Shown here piece by piece: positions 1 through 7,368 of a stretch of 12,205 nt of DNA. Location: contig CAMPGG010000082.1 in NCBI GenBank assembly GCA_946885335.1, positions 1 to 12,205 on the forward strand. Reading direction: 5' to 3'. The notes under the pieces are model-generated. The model was not told the DNA's origin and ran no database searches. It saw only the letters and a list, made by a program, of their open reading frames with translations. Source of the stretch: an uncultured Chitinophagaceae bacterium (GTDB lineage: Bacteria; Bacteroidota; Bacteroidia; Chitinophagales; Chitinophagaceae). Position 1 is the first letter of the stretch. The number at the start of each line of letters is the position of its first letter. Position numbers and translations under genes: made by a program.

Positions 1-61
1 TGCAATCCCCGATAATCGACAATTACCTTATTTTAGCAAAGGTTACAAAACCAACACCAAC

Positions 62-2371
62 ATGTTATTAGCTGTATTGTCAGGATTTATTATTGCATCA
101 TTTACTCCATTGGCGGGAAAACTTTTCCGCAGTAAATGGTCTGTTGGCTTAACGGCTGTACCCCTTGCATTGTTTATATATTTTCTTTCTTTTATACCGG
201 CTGTATCTAACGGACAGGTTTTGCTTTTCAATTATGATTGGGTTCCTTCCATGGGAATCAATTTTAATTTTTTACTTGATGGATTATCCCTGTTGTTTGC
301 CTTGATGATTACCGGGATAGGTACATTGGTCTATTTGTACACATCATCATACATGAAAGGTGATCCTGGCCTGGATAAATTTTATGGATACCTGAGTCTT
401 TTTATGGGCGCTATGCTGGGCATGGTGATGGCAGACAATATTTTTACACTATTCATTTTTTGGGAGCTCACCAGTATCAGCTCATTTTTCCTCATAGGGT
501 TTGATAATGAAAACAAAGAATCAAGGAAGGCTGCTTTGGTCTCACTTGCATTGACAGGTTTAGGTGGATTTTTTTTGCTGGCAGGTTTTGCATTGGTCGC
601 CAATATTACCGGTACATACACTATTTCTGAAATGATGGGATCCGCGGATATTGTAAAGGATCATCCATTATATGTTATCATAATTATTTGTTTTTTCCTG
701 GCCGCATTCACCAAATCAGCCCAGTTTCCTTTTCATTTTTGGTTACCAGCTGCCATGAAAGCTCCCACGCCGGTTTCAACTTATTTACATTCAGCAACGA
801 TGGTAAAAGCGGGCATTTATTTAATTGCACGTTTTACACCTTTGTTGGGCGATCATATTTACTGGAACAATACATTAATGATCATTGGCGGTATAACAAT
901 GGTCTACGCCGCATTTCATTCCATATTAAAAAAAGACCTGAAGGAGATATTGGCGTATTCCACAATTTCCGCATTGGGCATGCTTGTTTTTTTATTGGGC
1001 CTTGGTCATGCAGAAGCATTTTTAGCCATGGCCGTTTTCATCATTGTTCATGCACTGTATAAAGCAACATTGTTTTTAATTACAGGCATTATTGATCACG
1101 AAACCGGAACCAGGAATATCAATCAGTTATCAGGATTAAGAAAAGTGATGATGCCGCTGGCCATTGCAGGTTTCCTGGCGGTGCTTTCTAATTCGGGTAT
1201 ACCACCCAGCTTTGGTTTTATTGGTAAGGACCTTATTTATTCATCTACATTGGGTTCAGAAACGCTGGCCACATTAATCACCATTGCAGCCGTTGCCACA
1301 AATATTTTTTTATTGTATTCCAGTTTCCTGGCTGGCTTAAAACCATTTGCCGGTAAACTTCCTGATGAATATAAAGATGTACACATGCCCGATTGGCGCA
1401 TGTGGGTTCCACCACTTATCTTAGGTGTTGCAGGCATTGTGTTGGGTGTTTTCCCAATGCTTGCAGAAGGATCCATCATCCGGCCGGCCGTAAGTTCGAT
1501 GGCGCCGGAAGTGCCGGAATTTCATTTGCAATTATGGCACGGATTTAATACCGTACTCGGTTTAAGTGCCATTACTATTTCTGGGGGTATCCTGCTTTAT
1601 TTTATTTTTAAACCCAATGATAAACACAATACCTGGATGATGAAGTTTGAAAGCTTTTCACCCAAAAGTATTGCTATCCGTTTAAGTAAATTATTCAGAA
1701 AATTTGCCAAAGCCTGGACAAGATTATTTCAAAATGGATACCTGCGTATATATGTTCTCACGATCATTTCATTTTTGACCATCCTGTTAGCCTATAAGGC
1801 GTTTACTGTTTCAAACCTGGATATCAACTTAACAAAAATATCGGCGCTTTCATCCGCAGAAATGGCAGTGATGTTTGTTCTCGTCATTGCCATTCTGTAT
1901 GCGGTTTATTCGCCTTCAAGACTGGCAGCTATTGCCGCCCTCGGCGTGGTTGGTTATTGTATTTGTTTGATCTATGTTTTTTACAGTGCTCCCGACCTGG
2001 CGATGACGCAGTTTACAATCGATACACTGACGGTGATCTTATTTATCCTGGTCTTGTACAGGCTGCCCAAATACATAAATTATACAAACAGGCTGGTGAG
2101 GATCAGGGATGGTTTGGTCTCCTTGATCTTTGGTACATTAATCACCGTGCTTGCATTAGAAGTGCATCATGAACCAACCAATAAAGAAACATCCAGGTTC
2201 TTTGCAGAAAATTCATACTTACTGGCCAAAGGAAAAAATATTGTGAATGTGATCATTGTCGATTTCAGGGGGGTGGATACCATGATCGAAATAACAGTAC
2301 TGATCATTGCGGCATTGGGCGTATTTGGTTTGCTGAAACTGCAGTTAAATAAATACGACCAGGAATTTTAA
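62..2371 (+). CDS. mrpA: Mrp Na+/H+ antiporter subunit A (MrpA/MnhA)
   Basis: Largest subunit of the Mrp multi-subunit cation/proton antiporter in the inner membrane, which exports Na+ in exchange for H+ and supports pH and sodium homeostasis. The 769 aa match the usual length of full MrpA (about 770-800). Residues ~65-470 are a NuoL-like proton-conducting antiporter domain. It shows the transmembrane glutamate in FWELTS (E135), lysines K218 (FTKSAQFPFHFWLP) and K249 (MVKAG), and H243. Residues ~600-769 are the MrpA C-terminal part, with APDLAMTQ (643-650) and the VDFRGVDTMIEITVL motif (733-747) of the MrpB-homologous domain. D654 lies where I recall Glu in some Bacillus MrpA proteins; this is from memory. 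The Met at 62 gives a typical hydrophobic MrpA N-terminus. No Shine-Dalgarno is seen and the preceding bases are A-rich. It opens the operon; no convincing promoter is visible in the 61 bp before it. Confidence 0.97.
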   Translation: MLLAVLSGFIIASFTPLAGKLFRSKWSVGLTAVPLALFIYFLSFIPAVSNGQVLLFNYDWVPSMGINFNFLLDGLSLLFALMITGIGTLVYLYTSSYMKGDPGLDKFYGYLSLFMGAMLGMVMADNIFTLFIFWELTSISSFFLIGFDNENKESRKAALVSLALTGLGGFFLLAGFALVANITGTYTISEMMGSADIVKDHPLYVIIIICFFLAAFTKSAQFPFHFWLPAAMKAPTPVSTYLHSATMVKAGIYLIARFTPLLGDHIYWNNTLMIIGGITMVYAAFHSILKKDLKEILAYSTISALGMLVFLLGLGHAEAFLAMAVFIIVHALYKATLFLITGIIDHETGTRNINQLSGLRKVMMPLAIAGFLAVLSNSGIPPSFGFIGKDLIYSSTLGSETLATLITIAAVATNIFLLYSSFLAGLKPFAGKLPDEYKDVHMPDWRMWVPPLILGVAGIVLGVFPMLAEGSIIRPAVSSMAPEVPEFHLQLWHGFNTVLGLSAITISGGILLYFIFKPNDKHNTWMMKFESFSPKSIAIRLSKLFRKFAKAWTRLFQNGYLRIYVLTIISFLTILLAYKAFTVSNLDINLTKISALSSAEMAVMFVLVIAILYAVYSPSRLAAIAALGVVGYCICLIYVFYSAPDLAMTQFTIDTLTVILFILVLYRLPKYINYTNRLVRIRDGLVSLIFGTLITVLALEVHHEPTNKETSRFFAENSYLLAKGKNIVNVIIVDFRGVDTMIEITVLIIAALGVFGLLKLQLNKYDQEF

Positions 2372-2388
2372 GTAATCATTCCTGCAAA

Positions 2389-2439
2389 ATGAAAATTCGT
2401 TTTTCCATTTTGCAAAGAATAAAATATTCAAACAAATGA
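2389..2439 (+). CDS. Possible 16-codon leader ORF 1 before mrpB
   Basis: Reads MKIRFSILQRIKYSNK then TGA. It starts 17 nt after the mrpA stop, and its TGA (2437-2439) overlaps the ATG of the next mini-ORF as ATGA. No Shine-Dalgarno is present, but the A-rich context CAAAATGAAA matches that of mrpB. The peptide resembles that of ORF 2 (M, K, S, I, Q, I, N and K shared, plus F/Y and R/K). However, every codon that differs between the units changes the amino acid, so there is no sign of purifying selection on the peptide. If translated, its role may be stop-restart coupling rather than the peptide itself. It could equally be a chance by-product of the duplication. Confidence 0.3.
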   Translation: MKIRFSILQRIKYSNK

Positions 2440-2482
2440 AATATCCATATTCCATTTGGCAAAAAATAAATAACCTAAACAA
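2389..2482 (+). repeat. Imperfect 47-nt tandem duplication in the mrpA-mrpB gap
   Basis: Two head-to-tail units of exactly 47 nt, 2389-2435 and 2436-2482, agree at 35 of 47 positions by hand count, with no gaps. Each begins ATGAAA and ends AAACAA. The mrpB start at 2483 falls exactly one period later, so ATGAAA occurs at 2389, 2436 and 2483. The bases before the first unit (ATTCCTGCAAA) resemble the end of unit 1 (ATTCAAACAA), and the first mrpB codons share ATATTC with unit 2 after a one-base shift. The array may therefore have arisen by repeated duplication of the mrpB start region. Because 47 is not a multiple of three, each unit shifts frame. Confidence 0.85.
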
Positions 2483-2486
2483 ATGA
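2436..2486 (+). CDS. Possible 16-codon leader ORF 2 overlapping mrpB start
   Basis: Reads MKYPYSIWQKINNLNK then TGA at 2484-2486, which overlaps the mrpB ATG (2483-2485) as ATGA. The start context AAACAAATGAAA is identical to that of mrpB itself, so a ribosome able to start at mrpB should be able to start here. This would make mrpB entry dependent on termination of the leader (translational coupling). Together with ORF 1 it forms a chain of three starts 47 nt apart. Coding status is inferred only from the frame and the junctions. Confidence 0.35.
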   Translation: MKYPYSIWQKINNLNK

Positions 2487-2893
2487 AACAACTAATATTC
2501 AGAACAGCCACCCGGTTTTTACTGCCATTATTATTGCTGTTTTCGGTTTTCATATTGTTTCGCGGTCACTATCTTCCCGGAGGAGGTTTTGTGGGCGGAT
2601 TAATAGCATCCATTGCATTTGTGCTTCATGCCTTTGCATTTACTCTAAAAGAAACAAGAAAACTTATCAGGATCAATTACCGCAGGCTGATGCCCATTGG
2701 AATTGGATTAGCATTATTCAGTGCAATACTTCCTATGTTCAGTGGATTGCCATTGCTGACCGGTATGTGGCTAAATGATCCGTTGCCGGTCATGGGCATG
2801 GTAGGCACTGCGCTGTTGTTTGATACTGGTGTTTACCTGGTTGTGGTGGGTGTTGTATTAACCATCATTTTTACTATTTCAGAATCTGTTTGA
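2483..2893 (+). CDS. mrpB: Mrp Na+/H+ antiporter subunit B (MrpB/MnhB)
   Basis: Small integral-membrane subunit of the Mrp antiporter, required for assembly and activity of the complex. At 136 aa it is close to the family norm of about 140. It shows the hallmark MrpB motif RGHYLPGGGFVGGL (residues 27-40) directly after the first hydrophobic helix (12-26), then further helices around 38-55, 70-92 and 100-132. The start overlaps the stop of a 16-codon mini-ORF as ATGA and follows an A-rich AAACAA context with no Shine-Dalgarno. Its stop lies 1 nt before the mrpC start. It is the only gene of the operon separated from its predecessor by a sizeable gap (111 bp after mrpA). Confidence 0.95.
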   Translation: MKQLIFRTATRFLLPLLLLFSVFILFRGHYLPGGGFVGGLIASIAFVLHAFAFTLKETRKLIRINYRRLMPIGIGLALFSAILPMFSGLPLLTGMWLNDPLPVMGMVGTALLFDTGVYLVVVGVVLTIIFTISESV

Positions 2894-2894
2894 T

Positions 2895-3251
2895 ATGGAA
2901 ATAATTTTAGCGGTCATCATTGGATTATTGTATGCATCGGGTATATACCTGATGCTTAGACGAAGTTTGATCAAACTGGTCATTGGAATTGTGTTATTAG
3001 GAAACGGTGTTAACCTGTTGATTTTTTTATTGGGTGGATTGGTAAAAGGACGGCCACCCATCATCGAACCCACAGCAAAAATGATCGGGTCATTGTATGC
3101 GGACCCCATTCCACAAGCATTGATTTTAACAGCCATTGTAATCAGTTTCGGATTGCAGTCTTTTGCTATCGTATTAATTAAACGGGCATACATCGTAGTT
3201 GGTACAGACGATTTGGATCAAATGCATACAACGGAGGAAGAAGATGATTAA
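2895..3251 (+). CDS. mrpC: Mrp Na+/H+ antiporter subunit C (MrpC/MnhC)
   Basis: NuoK-like membrane subunit of the Mrp complex. The 118 aa fit the family (about 110-120). Visible family features are GIYLMLRRSLIKLVIGIVLL (residues 16-35), GNGVNLLIF (36-44), and the conserved DPIPQALILTAIVISFG stretch in the last helix. After the membrane part come a GTDDLDQM segment and an acidic tail TTEEEDD facing the cytosol. The start is 1 nt after the mrpB stop. Its last 8 nt (ATGATTAA) contain the mrpD start codon, so mrpD translation is probably coupled to it. Confidence 0.95.
   Translation: MEIILAVIIGLLYASGIYLMLRRSLIKLVIGIVLLGNGVNLLIFLLGGLVKGRPPIIEPTAKMIGSLYADPIPQALILTAIVISFGLQSFAIVLIKRAYIVVGTDDLDQMHTTEEEDD
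3233..3237 (+). promoter_or_regulatory. Shine-Dalgarno site deciding the mrpD start
   Basis: GGAGG lies 6 nt before the ATG at 3244, inside the mrpC coding sequence. It is the clearest Shine-Dalgarno in the window, where most genes lack one. It supports 3244 (protein beginning MINNLIII) over the in-frame ATG at 3199, which would add a hydrophilic 15-residue extension lying within mrpC. Confidence 0.7.
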
Positions 3252-4773
3252 TAACCTGATAATTATACCCATCATTTTTCAGCTTTCACTGGCCATTCTA
3301 CTGCTGGCATTCTGGCGAAAAGTGCTAACGCAAAAAATACTTAGTATAACGGGCAGCGTGGTAGCCGTTATCATTGCGGCAATGTTGTTTCATACCGTGT
3401 ATGATGGCGGAATTCTTACAATGCAGGCTGGCAATTGGCAAGCCCCTTTTGGTATTACATTCGTTGCCGATGCCTTTAGCACCACGATGATTTTACTTGC
3501 ATCCATTTCATCACTGGCTGTAAGCGTATATTCTTCCGTAAGCATTAAAAAAGCAAGATTGCGTTATGGTTATTTTCCCAGTTTGCATTTTTTGATCATG
3601 GGATTGAACGGCGCATTTTTAACCGGTGATATTTTCAATTTATATGTTTGGTTCGAAGTGATCATCATCTCTTCATTTGTATTCATCACATTAGGTGGAA
3701 AGAAGGTTCAACTGGAAGGAGCCGTAAAATATTTTACCCTCAACTTTTTAGCATCTATTCTTTTTTTAACAGCTGTAGCCGTATTATATGGATTAACGGG
3801 TAGTTTGAATATGGCTGATCTTGCAGGGAAAATTCACCAGATCAATAACCAGGGACTGGTACAGGTAACAGCCATTTTATTCCTGGTTGGTTTTGGTATT
3901 AAATCAGCCATCTTTCCATTGTATTTCTGGTTACCCGATTCGTATCATACACCACAAGCAGCCATATCATCCATTTTTGCAGGCTTGTTAACCAAAGTGG
4001 GAATATATGCATTAGTAAGAGTGTTTAGCTTAATATTTGTTCCTGATGATTTTTTAAAAACGCTGATCGTGATCATTGCGGGCCTCACCTTAATCAGTGG
4101 TGGACTGGGTGCATTGGTTCAAACCAATATGCGGAAAATGTTTTCTTATATGATCGTTTGCCATATTGGTTATATGATTGGCGGTTTAGGCATGTTTACA
4201 ACCGCGGCTCTTTCCGGTGCCATTTTTTATCTTATTCATGATATCATTGTTAAGACCAATCTCTTTTTGGTTGGTGGTTTGGTTTTTAAAATAACGGGTG
4301 AGATCAGTATGCGAAAAATGGGCGGCATATATTCAGCATATCCGGCTCTTTCTTTATTGATGGCTGTTCCATTATTTTCATTGATTGGTGTTCCGCCATT
4401 ATCGGGTTTCTGGCCAAAGATCGATTTAATGCAACAGGGATTTTTTACAGGTAATTACTTTTTGCTGGGGTGTATCATTTTTGCAAGCTTTATTACATTA
4501 TTTGTCATTACCCGTTTTTGGTCAGAAGCTTTTTGGAAGAAAAAGGAAAGCCATGAGTTAAAACCGCATATCAGGTATTATGGAACAATGCCGGCTTTGC
4601 AAAAAAGTTTATTGGTTGGTCCTATTATCCTGCTAAGTGTAGTGTCCCTGTATTTAGGAATAGGTGCGGAGAATATTATCCGGTTATCCGATCATATTGC
4701 GGGAGAGTTAATGGATACATCAGCCTATATTGAAGCGGTTTCAGGCGTTAACCAAATAAATTCAACACCATGA
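3244..4773 (+). CDS. mrpD: Mrp Na+/H+ antiporter subunit D (MrpD/MnhD)
   Basis: Second antiporter-like (NuoN/NuoM-type) subunit of the Mrp complex, 509 aa from the chosen start against about 490-500 usual. It spans the membrane many times. Functional positions seen are the transmembrane glutamate in YVWFEVIIISSF (E138), K220 in GIKSAIFPLYFWLPDSYHTP, K251 in GLLTKVGIY, and H332 with K337 in HDIIVKTNLF. All are in the order expected of the proton pathway in this superfamily. The ATG at 3244 overlaps the last 8 nt of mrpC and has a GGAGG at 3233-3237. An upstream in-frame ATG at 3199 is less likely. The stop overlaps the mrpE start as ATGA. Confidence 0.96.
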   Translation: MINNLIIIPIIFQLSLAILLLAFWRKVLTQKILSITGSVVAVIIAAMLFHTVYDGGILTMQAGNWQAPFGITFVADAFSTTMILLASISSLAVSVYSSVSIKKARLRYGYFPSLHFLIMGLNGAFLTGDIFNLYVWFEVIIISSFVFITLGGKKVQLEGAVKYFTLNFLASILFLTAVAVLYGLTGSLNMADLAGKIHQINNQGLVQVTAILFLVGFGIKSAIFPLYFWLPDSYHTPQAAISSIFAGLLTKVGIYALVRVFSLIFVPDDFLKTLIVIIAGLTLISGGLGALVQTNMRKMFSYMIVCHIGYMIGGLGMFTTAALSGAIFYLIHDIIVKTNLFLVGGLVFKITGEISMRKMGGIYSAYPALSLLMAVPLFSLIGVPPLSGFWPKIDLMQQGFFTGNYFLLGCIIFASFITLFVITRFWSEAFWKKKESHELKPHIRYYGTMPALQKSLLVGPIILLSVVSLYLGIGAENIIRLSDHIAGELMDTSAYIEAVSGVNQINSTP

Positions 4774-5249
4774 TGTCGAAAAGATTTTTGATGAATGTGT
4801 TATTGACCATTATCTGGGTTGCACTCACCGGTTCCTTTGCATACCTGAATTTTATATTTGGTTTTTTGGTCAGTTTTTTTGTGATGTGGATTATAAGCGA
4901 CGATTCCGCTGACAGGAAATATTTCACTATTGCATTTAAGATAATAGGCTTTTTCTTTTATTTTTTATACGAGTTTTTTAAGGCAACTATCCAGGTTGCA
5001 TTTGAAGTAATGACGAGGAAATTTCAAATGAAACCCGGCATCATTAAAATGCCGCTGGATGCTAAAACGGACCTGGAGATCACCATCCTGGCAAACATGA
5101 TTTCATTAACGCCCGGTACGTTGGTGCTGGATGTTTCTGAAGATAAAAAAGTTATGTACATACATGGAATGTATATGGAGGATAAAGAAAAATTTATACA
5201 GGAAATAAAAGAGGCATTTGAGAAACCATTGTTAAACATCATGCGATAA
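4770..5249 (+). CDS. mrpE: Mrp Na+/H+ antiporter subunit E (MrpE/MnhE)
   Basis: Membrane subunit E of the Mrp antiporter, 159 aa, the normal family length. Two hydrophobic regions (about residues 9-42 and 52-78) are followed by a soluble C-terminal domain. That domain carries the MrpE signature: ILANMISLTPGTLVLDVSED (residues 106-125) and then MYIHGM (129-134). The start overlaps the mrpD stop in an ATGA junction. A second ATG directly follows at 4773, so the true first residue may be Met2. In known Mrp complexes, E, F and G assemble together next to the A-D core. Confidence 0.95.
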   Translation: MMSKRFLMNVLLTIIWVALTGSFAYLNFIFGFLVSFFVMWIISDDSADRKYFTIAFKIIGFFFYFLYEFFKATIQVAFEVMTRKFQMKPGIIKMPLDAKTDLEITILANMISLTPGTLVLDVSEDKKVMYIHGMYMEDKEKFIQEIKEAFEKPLLNIMR

Positions 5250-5252
5250 AAT

Positions 5253-5528
5253 ATGGAACTGGAAAATTACCTGTTATATGTTATACTGCCGGTATTATCA
5301 CTGTCAGGCATACTCGTATTTATTCGTTTTATAAAAGGACCGAGTATAGCAGACAGGGTAGTATCAATAGACCTGATGGTGATCATCGGCCTGGGGACCA
5401 TTGCCGTTGTCAGCATGCTGGCAAACCAGGTCACTTACCTGGATGTTGCCATGGTGGTGGCTTTGATAGGGTTTTTATCTACGGTTGCATTTTCCTATTA
5501 CCTGGAAAAAAGACAAAGAAATGATTGA
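5253..5528 (+). CDS. mrpF: Mrp Na+/H+ antiporter subunit F (MrpF/MnhF)
   Basis: Small three-helix subunit of the Mrp antiporter, 91 aa (family about 90-95). It carries the characteristic RFIKGPSIADRVVSIDL stretch (residues 25-41) with D34, R35 and D40. The last helix has YLDVAMVVALIGFLSTVAFS, including D64. A conserved aspartate in this subunit is implicated in cation transport in characterised Mrp systems. D34 is the likely equivalent by motif position. It starts 3 nt after the mrpE stop, and its last 8 nt overlap mrpG. Confidence 0.95.
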   Translation: MELENYLLYVILPVLSLSGILVFIRFIKGPSIADRVVSIDLMVIIGLGTIAVVSMLANQVTYLDVAMVVALIGFLSTVAFSYYLEKRQRND

Positions 5529-5937
5529 CATTATTATCATGATATTTTGTACGGTAGGTGCACTGGCCATTTTATTGGCCGCAGTTGGTGTGCTGCGTAT
5601 GCCCGATGTATACATGCGGCTGTCGGTAACCACCAAGGCCGCAACCATGGGTATTGGTTTATTACTGGTGGGCGCTGCTTTTCATTTCAATGATGTAGGT
5701 GTTACCTCAAGAGTGATCGCCATCATATTTTTTACAACGGTAACGGCACCGGTCAGCGCATACCTGATTGTAAGAGCAGCTTATTTCATTAAAGCGGAAT
5801 TATGGCAACATTCCATTGTTGATGAATTAAATGGGATGTACGATAAAAAATCACACATACTAAGCAGCACCGATCTGCCCGATGAAATCGCTTCTCATAG
5901 GACTGAAGAGGGCGAAGAAATTGAGGAAGTGAAGTGA
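5521..5937 (+). CDS. mrpG: Mrp Na+/H+ antiporter subunit G (MrpG/MnhG)
   Basis: Last subunit of the Mrp complex. From the ATG at 5521 it has 138 aa and begins MIDIIIMIF. An in-frame ATG at 5485 would add 12 hydrophilic residues inside mrpF and is unlikely. Three helices are visible (about 2-25, 42-62, 65-90). The family motif GVLRMPDVYMRLSVTTKAATMG (residues 23-44) links the first two, and TTVTAPVSAYLIVRAAY lies in the third. The C-terminal tail of about 45 residues is hydrophilic and ends in an acidic run (EEGEEIEEVK), slightly longer than in many MrpG proteins. The 8-nt overlap with mrpF (ATGATTGA) mirrors the one between mrpC and mrpD. Confidence 0.94.
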   Translation: MIDIIIMIFCTVGALAILLAAVGVLRMPDVYMRLSVTTKAATMGIGLLLVGAAFHFNDVGVTSRVIAIIFFTTVTAPVSAYLIVRAAYFIKAELWQHSIVDELNGMYDKKSHILSSTDLPDEIASHRTEEGEEIEEVK

Positions 5938-5946
5938 GGGGGTTTT

Positions 5947-5976
5947 GTTGATTAGTTGAAGGGTTGATTAGTTGAA
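5947..5976. repeat. Short 14-bp direct repeat downstream of mrpG
   Basis: GTTGATTAGTTGAA occurs at 5947-5960 and again at 5963-5976, a 16-bp period. It lies in the 170-bp spacer (5938-6107) between the convergent mrpG and porin genes. Low-complexity TTAGTTGA tracts are, as I recall, frequent between genes in this bacterial family. The rest of the spacer has only weak dyads: GGCT at 6032 with AGCC at 6062, and CTAAA/TTTAG arms at 6050-6061. I cannot call a terminator for either operon. Confidence 0.6.
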
Positions 5977-6107
5977 AAGTCCTTCGGCAGAAAGAATCAG
6001 GATATTGTGAATTAGGGTTTGTTAAGGGAATGGCTTTTTAATCTAACTGCTAAACTTTTAGAGCCAGGATTATTTGAATCTGTTTATTCTTCAATGGTAA
6101 ATTTATT

Positions 6108-7298
6108 TTAGAAGCTAACCTGCATTCTTAATAGCAGGGTAGAAGCGGTGCGGTTTTCCTGGAACCAGGAATGTATGTAATTTATCATGATCCTTGAATT
6201 GGAATTGTAATACCAGTTCAAGCCCGCTGTTGCATTCGTCGTACTTGTAATGCCGGTTTCAGAACCTGGATTATTCAGGTGCGATAACCGGGCCCCGATT
6301 TCCCATGCGCCACTCATGCTTCCTTCATTATATTTTTTTTGTACCGATATGGAAGAATATTTATTCCCTTCCCGGTTATAACTGCGGCGGCCCCCTTTTA
6401 AAAAATAGGAAGCCATAGCATAAAAACCTTCATTTCTATGAGTAACATTTACTTTATTAACCAAAGAATAAATGTATTCCGATTGCAGGGTCAACCGGTT
6501 TTTTGAATAGGCCAATTCCCCGCCGAATTGTGTTATATTTTTTACATCTGTAACTTCATTTTTCATAAACGAGGGCCCGGTATTGGTTTCGTTTTCAACC
6601 TTCAATAAATAGGTATTTTCTGTAGGAGTATAGCGATTAAATGCAGCACCAATATGCAAACTTTTATTATTACTTGTATCGTAAATGGGGTTAAAAACTA
6701 CCCGGTTGCTTAATGAGTATTTTGCTTCACCTTCAAGGTCTGCACCTAAGTCGTTGGTGATCCTGAATAAACCGGAATAAATTCTCCATCGCTGGTCATC
6801 AAAATCTTTCTGCAACATCAAACCCAAATTACGTGAAGGACCAAAATTGCTGGTTAATGACCGTTCCATTAATACAATGGCATTACTGCTGGTAGATTCT
6901 TCCAGGCCAAAGGGTTCCCTGAAATGGCCCACTGTAAGTCTTTCTATTCCCGGTACATTTAAAAAGGCAACGTACATATCAGCAAATTCTATTCTTTCAT
7001 TAAATGTGAATTCAAATTCATAAGCAATTGCATTATTTAACCGCCCTTCAAAACTGATACGGGCTCTCCTTACTTCTGTTTTACTGGTTGATTCTCCAAA
7101 ATTGGAATCCAGGCTGGCCGAATGATTAAAATTTGCCAGGTCATAATGCACTCTTCCTCCCACTGAAAATTTATATAAACCATCATCAGTTCTGAATTTC
7201 AATCCATCATCCCAAACTGCTCTTATTGGCGTGGATTGTGAAAATACCGGGTAAGAAACTAATAGAAATAAAATATGAACAAAGAATTTTGTTTTCAT
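6108..7298 (-). CDS. OprO/OprP-like phosphate-selective-type outer-membrane porin
   Basis: Predicted outer-membrane beta-barrel of the phosphate-selective porin O/P family (Pfam Porin_O_P), 396 aa, a normal length. Residues 1-20 form a signal peptide ending VFSQ. The mature protein opens with DGLKFRTDDGLYKFSVGGRV (31-50), then RRARISFEGRL (77-87). The family hallmark LTVGHFREPFGLEESTSSNA (121-140) is followed by MERSLTSNFGPSRNLGL (144-160). Alternating amphipathic strands run to a C-terminal Phe (QVSF), as expected for BamA-dependent insertion. Substrate cannot be read from the sequence; family members pass phosphate, polyphosphate or other anions. It is the last gene of the minus-strand cluster, 70 nt after the propeller gene. 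It may be cotranscribed or have its own promoter; none is clear. Confidence 0.88.
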   Translation of the reverse strand: MKTKFFVHILFLLVSYPVFSQSTPIRAVWDDGLKFRTDDGLYKFSVGGRVHYDLANFNHSASLDSNFGESTSKTEVRRARISFEGRLNNAIAYEFEFTFNERIEFADMYVAFLNVPGIERLTVGHFREPFGLEESTSSNAIVLMERSLTSNFGPSRNLGLMLQKDFDDQRWRIYSGLFRITNDLGADLEGEAKYSLSNRVVFNPIYDTSNNKSLHIGAAFNRYTPTENTYLLKVENETNTGPSFMKNEVTDVKNITQFGGELAYSKNRLTLQSEYIYSLVNKVNVTHRNEGFYAMASYFLKGGRRSYNREGNKYSSISVQKKYNEGSMSGAWEIGARLSHLNNPGSETGITSTTNATAGLNWYYNSNSRIMINYIHSWFQENRTASTLLLRMQVSF

Positions 7299-7368
7299 GA
7301 AACTACAATGAAGATTACAAATGCAGAGAAAATTGCAGGAAAAGAAAAATTGGAAAGGCCGCTGCCTG

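Noticed and set aside
29..36. TATTTTAG as a Bacteroidota -7 element for mrpA
   Set aside because: One mismatch to TAnnTTTG and no TTG-type -33 element at the required distance inside the 28 bp available upstream.
1957..2172. Other open frames of 60-140 codons lying inside mrpA and other long genes on both strands
   Set aside because: They lie wholly within well-supported genes with family motifs and show no recognisable domains; they are frame shadows.
3199..3243. Upstream ATG extending mrpD by 15 residues
   Set aside because: The extension lies in mrpC coding sequence and is hydrophilic, whereas the ATG at 3244 has GGAGG at proper spacing and gives the expected hydrophobic N-terminus.
5485..5520. 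Upstream ATG extending mrpG by 12 residues
   Set aside because: It lies within the conserved mrpF helix region in another frame, and MIDIIIMIF from 5521 matches normal MrpG N-termini.
6032..6065. GGCT...AGCC dyad as a bidirectional terminator between mrpG and the porin gene
   Set aside because: The outer stem is 4 bp with a long poorly paired interior; this is too weak to call.
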